Shown one piece after another: positions 1 through 5,494 of a DNA stretch of 5,909 nucleotides. A model generated the notes under the pieces. That model had not been told where the DNA came from. It ran no database searches and worked only from the letters and a program-made list of their open reading frames with translations. Numbering within the stretch: position 1 is the stretch's first letter; every line of letters starts with the position of its first letter. The DNA comes from Firmicutes bacterium UBA1535 (lineage in GTDB: Bacteria; Bacillota; Clostridia; Tissierellales; Sedimentibacteraceae): contig DCPV01000140.1 in NCBI GenBank assembly GCA_002323775.1, forward strand, positions 8,782-14,690, written 5' to 3'. The translations under genes were made by a program, and so were the position numbers.

Positions 1-20
1 AGCTTATTCTTATTTTTATC

Positions 21-25
21 GGAGG
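21..25 (+). promoter_or_regulatory. Ribosome binding site that decides the start of the ferritin-like gene
   Basis: GGAGG lies only one base before the in-frame ATG at 27, too close for normal initiation. It is seven bases before the in-frame TTG at 33, which is ideal spacing. The TTG is therefore the more likely start. Seen in sequence; the choice of start is inference. Confidence 0.65.
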
Positions 26-32
26 TATGAAG

Positions 33-461
33 TTGAGTAATAAAGAAGAATTGGTAAAATCACTTAATAAACTATTGCAAGGTGAATACATGGCAATAGA
101 GAGCTTTAATAATTTTATAAGCAGGTTAAAAGACGAAAGTACTAAAACAACTTTTCAGGACATTCAAAAACAACACAGGAAGAATACTGAAATATTAGCA
201 AGCTACATTCAAAATGTCGGCGGTAGACCAGATGAAAATCTCGGGCTAAAAGGAAAGATGGGCGATATTATGCTTAACATGGAATTAGGCTCAAGTGTGG
301 ATTATGAAGTAATTAAAAAAGCCATCGAAGGAGAAACAAAGGGTGTAAATATGGCGGAAAAAGTTTTAAGAGGTAATTTAGATAATGAATCAAGAAATCT
401 TGCCGGTGAAATATTGCAATATGATAGAGAATCAATAAAGAAATTACAGGAACTAGGCTAG
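33..461 (+). CDS. Ferritin-like four-helix protein, DUF2383 / PA2169-type
   Basis: A 142-residue protein (144 if the ATG at 27 were used) that is almost entirely helical and has no signal peptide or membrane segment, so it is probably cytoplasmic. Its pattern fits the DUF2383/PA2169 ferritin-like family. Helix 1 carries GEYMAIESF (Glu18, Glu23), helix 2 carries QKQHRKN (His48), a GGRP turn follows, and helix 3 carries IEGETKG (Glu99, Glu101) before a last helix with QYDRES. Glu and His at these places could bind metal as in ferritin-like proteins, but a full two-iron site of two ExxH motifs is not obvious, so metal binding is uncertain. Family members are poorly characterised and sometimes linked to stress. 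The TTG start at 33 is chosen because GGAGG sits seven bases upstream. The gene ends in a strong terminator and is probably monocistronic on this side; its promoter lies outside or at the window edge. Confident of the fold family, not of the role. Confidence 0.75.
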   Translation: MSNKEELVKSLNKLLQGEYMAIESFNNFISRLKDESTKTTFQDIQKQHRKNTEILASYIQNVGGRPDENLGLKGKMGDIMLNMELGSSVDYEVIKKAIEGETKGVNMAEKVLRGNLDNESRNLAGEILQYDRESIKKLQELG

Positions 462-478
462 ATGTAAACTCTTAGTTG

Positions 479-509
479 AAAGCAGCAGAAATTAATCTGT
501 TGCTTTTTT
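479..509 (+). terminator. Intrinsic terminator after the ferritin-like gene
   Basis: An 11-bp stem pairs 479-489 with 496-506 (AAAGCAGCAGA with TCTGTTGCTTT, one G-U pair), with a 6-base AT loop, and runs into T6 at 504-509. It lies 17 bases after the stop codon, so it ends transcription of the upstream gene and separates it from the small membrane protein. Confidence 0.88.
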
Positions 510-552
510 ATTATAAGCATAAATATTTTAATTAAATCTTAATCTTTAATTA

Positions 553-581
553 ATGACATTCAAACTTTTTTATACTATTAT
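553..581 (+). promoter_or_regulatory. Probable sigma-A promoter of the small membrane protein gene
   Basis: ATGACA at 553-558 (5 of 6 to the -35 consensus) is followed after 17 bases by TATTAT at 576-581 (5 of 6 to the -10 consensus). Transcription would start near 588, about 12 bases before the ribosome binding site. AT-rich sequence makes chance matches likely, but spacing and placement behind a terminator support it. Confidence 0.5.
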
Positions 582-609
582 AACAGTATAAAGAATCTTG
601 GAGGAGAAT

Positions 610-840
610 ATGAGTATTATAGTTGGTCTTTTTATATTTTTTATTTGTGTAGTAGTTGCATTAAAAGCTGGGGTTTTGTTATTAAAAATTATATTTACAG
701 TGTTAGGACTTATAATAGGTGGTTCTGTAATAGTAATGCTGTTGCCATTGGGATTGGGTTTAGGACTTATATTGCTAGTGCCTGCCATTATTATAGGTAT
801 TATAGTGAGCATAATTAAATGTATACCATTTATTCTATAA
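610..840 (+). CDS. Small two-segment hydrophobic membrane protein, function unknown
   Basis: A 76-residue, almost wholly hydrophobic protein. The start is the ATG at 610, because GGAGGAG at 600-606 lies immediately upstream. The in-frame TTG at 598 overlaps that site and is unlikely to be used. Residues about 2-19 and 24-70 form membrane segments: a first helix rich in Ile, Val and Phe (IVGLFIFFICVVVALKAG), then a longer Gly- and Leu-rich stretch with GLGLGLILL and VPAIIIGIIVSI that may cross once or twice. Charged residues are only three lysines (positions 19, 26 and 70). There are no catalytic residues or recognisable domain. The coding sequence has its own promoter and no clear terminator before the metG promoter. 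I do not recognise a family; it resembles small stress-related or accessory membrane proteins only in general character. Real translation is supported by the ribosome binding site and uninterrupted hydrophobic frame. Confidence 0.7.
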   Translation: MSIIVGLFIFFICVVVALKAGVLLLKIIFTVLGLIIGGSVIVMLLPLGLGLGLILLVPAIIIGIIVSIIKCIPFIL

Positions 841-862
841 TAATTATTAAAAAATATTTTTG

Positions 863-891
863 TTGACAAAGTAAAATAAATTTTGTATAGT
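863..891 (+). promoter_or_regulatory. Sigma-A promoter of the metG operon
   Basis: A perfect TTGACA -35 box at 863-868, a 17-base spacer and TATAGT at 886-891 as -10 box (5 of 6). Transcription would start near 898-900, about 20 bases before stem I of the T-box leader, which is exactly where it is expected. Confidence 0.88.
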
Positions 892-919
892 TGTAGTATT
901 AAATGTGAACAATAATTAA

Positions 920-1237
920 AAGCTGTGATGAGAAGAGTATTTTTAAATGAAGCCTTTAGAGAGCTGTGAGTGGTGAAAATCAGCGGTATAGTTTAAAAAG
1001 AAGATGGCCTCGGAGCTTAGCATCTGAAAATTTTAAGATGTTACGGTTGTAACCGTTATATTACAGGGTTTAAAACAAGTTTATTATAGATTTGTAAAGA
1101 GCTTATTCTAAAGCTTATAGAAACTATTTGTAAATTTTGTTTAGAACTTAATGAGGTATAAATTGTGAGATTTATACAAATAAGAGTGGTAACACGATAT
1201 AATCGTCTCTTAATCCTTTTGGATTAGGAGATTTTTT
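920..1237 (+). ncRNA. T-box leader (tRNA-Met sensing) controlling metG
   Basis: This untranslated leader reads the charging state of tRNA-Met. Stem I closes by AAGCT 920-924 with AGCTT 1014-1018. It carries the conserved GATGAGAAGAG region (928-938), an apical AGAGAGCTGTGAG segment (957-969), and a specifier loop with AUG at 1004-1006 followed by a purine, fitting methionine. Further stems are 1019-1025 with 1036-1042, 1043-1047 with 1052-1056, and stem III 1156-1163 with 1170-1177. The antiterminator pairs 1182-1186 with 1207-1211 and 1194-1198 with 1202-1206, leaving the 7-base bulge UGGUAAC (1187-1193). Its UGGU would pair the ACCA end of uncharged tRNA-Met. Bases 1207-1211 are shared with the terminator, so the two structures exclude each other: uncharged tRNA-Met lets transcription continue into metG. 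The T-box sequence AGAGTGGTAACACG is more divergent than the usual AGGGTGGNACCGCG, but the fold is intact. Confidence 0.93.
1206..1237 (+). terminator. Regulated terminator of the metG T-box
   Basis: An 11-bp stem pairs 1206-1216 with 1221-1231 (one G-U pair) around a TTTT loop, followed by T6 at 1232-1237. The 5' arm overlaps the antiterminator 3' arm at 1206-1211, the hallmark of T-box switching. It stops transcription when tRNA-Met is charged. Confidence 0.92.
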
Positions 1238-1314
1238 ATTTAGGTCGAAAACTTCTTTTGGCTTATAACAAATTTAATCAGAAAAAAATATTAAGATAGA
1301 TAGGAGATTATATT

Positions 1315-2886
1315 ATGAATAAGGGTAAATATTATATTACTACTGCGATTGCATATACATCCGGAAAGCCGCATATAGGCAATACTTATGAGATAGTGCT
1401 TGCAGATAGTATAGCAAGATTTAAAAAATTAAATGGCTATGATGTTTATTTCCAAACCGGAACAGACGAGCATGGACAAAAAATTCAAGATAAGGCTGAG
1501 GCAGCAGGGAAAACTCCTCAACAATTTGTTGATGAGGTAGCGGGCGAAATTAAAAGAATTTGGGATATAATGAACACAAGCTATGACAAATTTGTAAGAA
1601 CGAGCAACCCGGAGCATAAGAAAATAGTTCAGCAGATTTTTAAAAGACTTTATGACCAAGGCGATATCTACAAGGGAGAGTATGAAGGCTTGTACTGTAC
1701 TCCTTGTGAATCATTTTTCACAGAAGGTCAGCTAGTAGATGGAAAATGTCCTGATTGTGGAGCTGAGGTAAAAAAGGCAAAGGAAGAAGCATATTTCTTC
1801 AAGCTAGGTACGTATACTGACAGGCTGATTAAGCATATAGAGGATAATCCTGAGTTTATACAACCTGAGTCACGTAAAAACGAAATGATTAATAATTTCC
1901 TAAAACCGGGTCTTCAGGACCTGTGCGTATCGAGAATATCATTTAATTGGGGAGTTCCGGTTTCTTTTGATGATAAGCATGTAATATATGTTTGGATTGA
2001 TGCACTCAGTAATTATATTACATTTTTAGGATATGATATAAACGGAAATCATAGTGATTTATATAAGAAGCTTTGGCCTGCTGATGTTCACTTGATAGGA
2101 AAAGATATATTGAGATTTCATACAATTTACTGGCCAATCCTTTTAATGGCACTTGGCGAAGAACTGCCAAAGCAGGTATTTGGTCATCCTTGGCTTTTAG
2201 TTGGTGAAGGAAAGATGAGTAAATCTAAAGGCAATGTAATTTATGCTGATGATTTAGTAGAGTTCTTTGGTGTAGACGCTGTAAGATACTATGTGCTTCA
2301 CGAAATGCCTTTTGCAAATGACGGGATATTAAGCTATGAATTATTAATTGAAAGAGTTAATTCAGATTTGGCAAATATTCTTGGAAATCTTGTGAACAGA
2401 ACAGTTACGATGGTAAATAAATATTTTGATGGTGAGATATTAGCACCTGTTGAAAAAGAAGCTATTGATGATGAGCTTATATCATTAGCATTAGAAACAC
2501 CAAAAAGAGTAGAGCTAAAAATGGAAGAATTAAAGGTTGCAGATGCAATAGATGAAATTTTCAATCTATTGAGAAGAACCAATAAATATGTAGATGAAAC
2601 AGCTCCTTGGATTCTTGGCAAGGATGAAAGCAAAAAAGAAAGATTGGCAACTGTTCTTTACAATTTACTTGAGTCTATTCGTATTGCAGCAGCTTTATTA
2701 AAGCCATTTTTACCGGAAACATCAGATAAAATATTCGAGCAGATTAATTCTACTAAAAATGACTGGGATTCATTGAGTTCATTTGATGGAATAGTTGCTG
2801 GAGCAAAGGTAGGCACTCCGGAGATATTGTTTGCTAGAATTGATGCAGCTAAAAAATTAGAGGAAATAAAAAATAAGTTGGTTTAG
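1315..2886 (+). CDS. metG: Methionyl-tRNA synthetase lacking the C-terminal tRNA-binding domain
   Basis: Cytoplasmic class I aminoacyl-tRNA synthetase that joins methionine to tRNA-Met using ATP. It has 523 residues. The HIGH-type signature is PHIGN (His20-Asn23) in the Rossmann fold. A connective zinc domain holds Cys128, Cys131, Cys145 and Cys148 (two CxxC pairs). The catalytic loop KMSKS is exact at residues 300-304. The anticodon-binding helical domain follows, with NRTV and AAALLKPFLPETSDKIFEQ. The protein stops just after the ILFARID segment that normally begins the linker, so the roughly 110-140-residue EMAP-like tRNA-binding domain found in many Firmicutes MetRS (about 640-665 residues) is absent. 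Family knowledge says this form is active; mycobacterial MetRS is similarly short. The start is supported by AGGAGAT at 1302-1308. Tandem stops TAG TGA end it, and the last G is the first base of the palindromic element. It is controlled by the upstream T-box and is first gene of the operon. Confidence 0.97.
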   Translation: MNKGKYYITTAIAYTSGKPHIGNTYEIVLADSIARFKKLNGYDVYFQTGTDEHGQKIQDKAEAAGKTPQQFVDEVAGEIKRIWDIMNTSYDKFVRTSNPEHKKIVQQIFKRLYDQGDIYKGEYEGLYCTPCESFFTEGQLVDGKCPDCGAEVKKAKEEAYFFKLGTYTDRLIKHIEDNPEFIQPESRKNEMINNFLKPGLQDLCVSRISFNWGVPVSFDDKHVIYVWIDALSNYITFLGYDINGNHSDLYKKLWPADVHLIGKDILRFHTIYWPILLMALGEELPKQVFGHPWLLVGEGKMSKSKGNVIYADDLVEFFGVDAVRYYVLHEMPFANDGILSYELLIERVNSDLANILGNLVNRTVTMVNKYFDGEILAPVEKEAIDDELISLALETPKRVELKMEELKVADAIDEIFNLLRRTNKYVDETAPWILGKDESKKERLATVLYNLLESIRIAAALLKPFLPETSDKIFEQINSTKNDWDSLSSFDGIVAGAKVGTPEILFARIDAAKKLEEIKNKLV

Positions 2887-3138
2887 TGAAAATTTAGTGG
2901 AGGTTTTATGGCTTCGACATACTTCTGTTGTGAGTTTTAGGTTAGCACAATATGTAAAAAACGGTTGCTGCTTATTAACTCCCATTACCTAAGATTTGAA
3001 AAGGTAGGTAATGCTCGTTAGATGCGCGACAACCGTTTTTTACATATTGTGCATCCATAGCAACGGTAATGAAAGAAAAATAAAAAGAATTTTTCTTTCA
3101 TTACCTAGGTACTGCTTGTTTCTCCACTAAATTTTCAC
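2886..3138. repeat. 253-base palindromic element with 17-bp terminal inverted repeats
   Basis: The ends are perfect inverted repeats: GTGAAAATTTAGTGGAG at 2886-2902 and its complement at 3122-3138. Inside, 2945-2967 pairs perfectly with 3030-3052 (23 bp; arm begins GCACAATATG). Within that, CATTACCTA 2983-2991 pairs with TAGGTAATG 3005-3013. Next, 3065-3081 pairs perfectly with 3089-3105 (17 bp, 7-base loop; GGTAATGAAAG arm). A weaker TATGG 2907-2911 with CCATA 3055-3059 would close the first arm. Either strand can fold into the same closed, two-armed structure. No arm is followed by a T-run, so it is not a simple terminator, and no clear target duplication flanks it. It contains no sizeable open reading frame. 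Perfect pairing over such lengths suggests a recent or actively maintained element: a non-autonomous mobile repeat (MITE-like) or a structured RNA. I do not recognise the family. It is presumably co-transcribed within the metG operon. Confidence 0.82.
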
Positions 3139-3190
3139 GCACAGTTTATTAGTTAAGTAAATGCAATACAACGAAAGGAACAAATATAAA

Positions 3191-3967
3191 ATGTTAATAG
3201 ACAGTCACGCACATTTAAACGATGAGAGGTTTGATGAAGATAGGGAACAGCTTATCAATGATTTGAAAAAAAACGGCGTAGAGATAGTTCTTAATATCGG
3301 ATACGACTTAGAATCATCAAAAATATCAGTTGAGCTGGCAAAAGAATACAGCATGATATATGCTGCAATAGGAACACACCCGCATGATGTTAAGGATATG
3401 ACAGAAGAAACACTGGATATATATAAAAGCTTAGCATCTGAAGATAAGGTCTTAGCTATAGGTGAGATAGGACTTGATTATCATTATGATAACTCTCCAA
3501 GAGATTTACAAAAAATATGGTTTCGTGAGCAGATAAGGCTTGCAAAATCTCTTGATTTGCCATATATAGTGCATGATAGGGAAGCTCACGCAGATATATT
3601 TAATATCATGAAAGAAGAATTATATAGCGGTGCAAGAGGTATTTTACACTGTTATTCTGGAGATGTGGAGTTAGCTCATGAATTTATAAAAATGGGTTTT
3701 ATGATATCATTGGCAGGTCCTGTAACGTTTAAAAATTCAAAAACTGCTAAAAGAGTAGCTTTAGAAATTCCACTTGAGCATTTATTAATAGAAACAGATG
3801 CACCATACTTAGCTCCGGAGCCATTTAGAGGAAAAAGAAATGAACCTGCGTATGTGAGATATGTTGCAGAAGAAATTGCTAAAATCAAAAACATTGAATA
3901 TGAAGAAGTAGTTAGAAAAACTAACTCTAATTTTAAAAAATTGTTTGGATTAAGGGATGTGAATTAA
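3191..3967 (+). CDS. tatD: TatD-family metal-dependent hydrolase / DNase
   Basis: A 258-residue TIM-barrel amidohydrolase-type protein of the TatD family (YabD in Bacillus); members are divalent-metal-dependent 3'-5' nucleases acting on DNA. All expected metal ligands are present: His6 and His8 in DSHAHLND, Glu92 in GEIGLDYHYD, His128 in VHDREAH, His153 in HCYSGD and Asp203 in ETDAPYLAP. Further family segments are GTHPHDV (61-67) and the PFRGKRNEP motif near residue 211-219. Length is typical of the family. The ATG at 3191 is preferred over the ATG at 3161, because AAAGGAA at 3174-3180 precedes it at suitable distance and the protein then begins directly at the conserved strand MLIDSHAHL. 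It follows the palindromic element and runs into rnmV with overlap. Placement between metG and rnmV/ksgA is common in Firmicutes. The physiological substrate is not shown by the sequence. Confidence 0.95.
   Translation: MLIDSHAHLNDERFDEDREQLINDLKKNGVEIVLNIGYDLESSKISVELAKEYSMIYAAIGTHPHDVKDMTEETLDIYKSLASEDKVLAIGEIGLDYHYDNSPRDLQKIWFREQIRLAKSLDLPYIVHDREAHADIFNIMKEELYSGARGILHCYSGDVELAHEFIKMGFMISLAGPVTFKNSKTAKRVALEIPLEHLLIETDAPYLAPEPFRGKRNEPAYVRYVAEEIAKIKNIEYEEVVRKTNSNFKKLFGLRDVN
3952..3957 (+). promoter_or_regulatory. Ribosome binding site inside the end of tatD serving rnmV
   Basis: AAGGGA lies within the last codons of tatD. It is five bases before an in-frame ATT at 3963 and eleven bases before an in-frame ATA at 3969. 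No ATG, GTG or TTG follows in the rnmV frame until 4164, so this site must serve a non-canonical start if the full protein is made. Confidence 0.55.
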
Positions 3968-4517
3968 TATAATAAAAGAAATTATAGTTGTAGAGGGTAA
4001 GGACGACATATCTGCTGTCAAAAGGGCTGTAGATGCTGAAATAATTGCAACCAGCGGACTTGGCCTAACTCAAAAGACAATTGATATAATAAAAAAAGCT
4101 TCTAAAAACAGAGGAGTTATAATCTTAACTGACCCTGATTTTCCGGGAAAAAAGATAAGAAATATGATAGCATCTCAAATAGAAAACTGTAAGCACGCAT
4201 TTATACCAAGGGATAAGGCAAATAGCAAGGGCAATATAGGTGTTGAAAATGCAACTCCAGAGGATATTAGAGAAGCACTCAAGAATGCCAGAGCAGAAAT
4301 TACAGACAATAGAACAGAGTTTTCTAATGAAGATATGATATATTATCAATTAGTAGGAAATGACAATGCTTCAAAAAGACGAGGAAAACTAGGAGATGAG
4401 CTTGGGATAGGATATTGCAGTGCTAAGCAGTTTTTAAAAAGATTAAATAATTACGGAATAAGTAGAGAAGAATTGGAAGAAGCAATAGAAAAATATTTAG
4501 ATGTAGAGGAAGTATAA
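3963..4517 (+). CDS. rnmV: Ribonuclease M5 (5S rRNA maturation), apparent non-canonical start
   Basis: RNase M5 cleaves the 5S rRNA precursor at both ends on the ribosome, with ribosomal protein L18 as family cofactor. Translated from ATT 3963 it gives 184 residues, matching the roughly 180-190 of the family. The N-terminal Toprim domain is complete: KEIIVVEGKDD (catalytic Glu11), TSGLGL (30-35), RGVIILTDPDFPGKKIR (DPD at 57-59) and CKHAFIPRDKA. GNIGVENA follows, then the C-terminal helical part with KRRGKLGDELGIGY. The frame is closed upstream by TGA at 3960-3962, and the codons before the conserved core are ATT AAT ATA ATA AAA GAA. Initiation must therefore be at ATT 3963 (best spacing) or ATA 3969/3972 (the latter giving the common clostridial MIKE-type or similar start). 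The first ATG, at 4164, would remove the catalytic Glu and DPD. ATT overlaps the tatD stop in ATTAA, implying translational coupling. Function is certain, start is not. Confidence 0.93.
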   Translation: MNIIKEIIVVEGKDDISAVKRAVDAEIIATSGLGLTQKTIDIIKKASKNRGVIILTDPDFPGKKIRNMIASQIENCKHAFIPRDKANSKGNIGVENATPEDIREALKNARAEITDNRTEFSNEDMIYYQLVGNDNASKRRGKLGDELGIGYCSAKQFLKRLNNYGISREELEEAIEKYLDVEEV

Positions 4518-4521
4518 AAGT

Positions 4522-5379
4522 ATGGAAGAAAAAAAATTATATTCCCCCAAAATCATGAAAGAGATACTTGAACGCCATGGCTTTGAATTTAGCAAGGGTT
4601 TAGGTCAAAATTTCATAATAGACGGAAATATCATAAATAAAATAGTAGAGGCGGCAGGCATAGATGACAATACGGGAGTTATTGAGATAGGTCCAGGCTT
4701 TGGTACTTTAACACAAGGATTATGTGAGCGGGCAAAAAAGGTTGTTGCGATAGAAATTGATAAAAGCCTTCGACCTGTTCATATTGACACACTAGGTTAT
4801 GATAATCTTAAAATAATTTATGATGATTTTATGAAAATTGATATAAATAAATTAATTGAGGATGAGTTTGAGGGCTTAAAGGTAAAGCTTGTCGCTAATT
4901 TACCATATTATATAACAACTCCTATCATAATGAAAGTTTTGGAAGAAAAAATCAATATATCAGGTATTACTGTAATGGTACAAAAGGAAGTTGCACATAG
5001 GCTAAGTGCAAAGCCGGGCGGCAAGGATTATGGAGCAATAAGCTTAGCTGTTGAATACAGAGCGGATGCCCGTATTTCTCTAATAGTGCCAAGCACAGTT
5101 TTCATGCCAAGACCAAAGGTTGATTCAGCTGTAATTACGATGGATATTTTAGATAAACCAAGAGTTATGGTAAGTGATGAAAAAAAATTATTTGCAGTAA
5201 TAAGAGCTGCCTTTGGACAAAGAAGAAAAACTATACACAATTCTCTAAGCAGCAATCTAAGCATCGATAAAGCAGAAATAAAAGAGGCAATAGAAAGAGC
5301 AGGCTTAGACCCAGGAATTAGAGCAGAAATGCTGTCTATATACGAATTTGCTAAATTAGCAGAAGAAATATATAGGTAG
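4522..5379 (+). CDS. ksgA: 16S rRNA (A1518/A1519) dimethyladenosine transferase
   Basis: KsgA (RsmA) transfers four methyl groups from S-adenosylmethionine to two adjacent adenines in the 3'-terminal helix of 16S rRNA during late 30S assembly; its loss gives kasugamycin resistance. The 285-residue protein shows the family order: GLGQNFIID (26-33), SAM-binding motif I VIEIGPGFGTLT (52-63), acidic motif II AIEIDKSL (75-82), the D100-D101 region, catalytic motif IV NLPY (125-128), QKEVAHRLSAKPGGKDYGA, FMPRPKVDSAV, and the C-terminal FGQRRKTIHNSL segment. Length is normal. The ATG at 4522 follows rnmV by four bases, with AGAGGA at 4505-4510 inside rnmV as ribosome binding site, so the two are co-transcribed and probably translationally linked. 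Pairing with rnmV places both rRNA-maturation enzymes in one unit, as in Bacillus and clostridia. Confidence 0.98.
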   Translation: MEEKKLYSPKIMKEILERHGFEFSKGLGQNFIIDGNIINKIVEAAGIDDNTGVIEIGPGFGTLTQGLCERAKKVVAIEIDKSLRPVHIDTLGYDNLKIIYDDFMKIDINKLIEDEFEGLKVKLVANLPYYITTPIIMKVLEEKINISGITVMVQKEVAHRLSAKPGGKDYGAISLAVEYRADARISLIVPSTVFMPRPKVDSAVITMDILDKPRVMVSDEKKLFAVIRAAFGQRRKTIHNSLSSNLSIDKAEIKEAIERAGLDPGIRAEMLSIYEFAKLAEEIYR

Positions 5380-5432
5380 ATAAATACGCTTAATCTCTAG
5401 CTTATTAAAAATTCATAGAATATAACCGGCTT

Positions 5433-5494
5433 ACCTCTCATATATATTAATAAATTAATTTTGCGAATGTTAATTATATATGGGGGGTTTTTTT
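5433..5494 (+). terminator. Terminator-like hairpin after ksgA that overlaps the next ribosome binding site
   Basis: A 14-bp stem pairs 5433-5446 with 5475-5488 (ACCTCTC arm with GGGGGGT arm, two G-U pairs). It can extend by TTAA 5447-5450 with 5470-5473 past a one-base bulge, and is followed by T7 at 5488-5494. The form is that of an intrinsic terminator for the ksgA operon, 54 bases after the ksgA stop. Unusually, the G6 of the right arm (5482-5487) is also the only candidate ribosome binding site of the next gene, whose GTG starts directly after the T-run. It could terminate transcription, hide the ribosome binding site, or both. Confidence 0.7.

Noticed and set aside
838..849. Palindrome TAATAATTATTA after the small membrane protein as a terminator
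   Set aside because: It is a pure AT palindrome without a GC stem or following T-run, so expected by chance in such AT-rich DNA.
570..869. 99-residue minus-strand frame opposite the small membrane protein
   Set aside because: It is low in complexity and rich in Asn, Ile and Thr, as expected for the complement of an AT-rich hydrophobic gene, and has no ribosome binding site of its own.
2899..2950. tmRNA-like start suggested by GGCTTCGACA near 2910-2919
   Set aside because: The segment is far too short for tmRNA, and there is no tRNA-like acceptor end, CCA or tag peptide in the expected place.
2975..3058. Minus-strand 27-residue frame beginning MDAQYVKNGC
   Set aside because: It has no ribosome binding site. 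The A-Q-Y-V-K-N-G reading on both strands is a plain consequence of the 23-bp inverted repeat.
2886..3138. Retron-type non-coding RNA (paired ends a1/a2 with internal hairpins)
   Set aside because: The general outline is similar, but there is no reverse transcriptase gene beside it, and the longest hairpin comes first rather than in the msd position.
3161..3190. Upstream ATG start of tatD adding ten residues (MQYNERNKYK)
   Set aside because: The good ribosome binding site AAAGGAA lies inside this stretch, and the family begins at the strand MLIDSHAHL.
4164..4517. Short 117-residue RNase M5 from the first ATG
   Set aside because: It would lack VVEGKDD and TDPDFPG, the catalytic Toprim motifs, although these are present in frame directly upstream without any stop.
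5421..5426. TATAAC as -10 box of a promoter for the last gene
   Set aside because: No acceptable -35 box lies 16-18 bases upstream.
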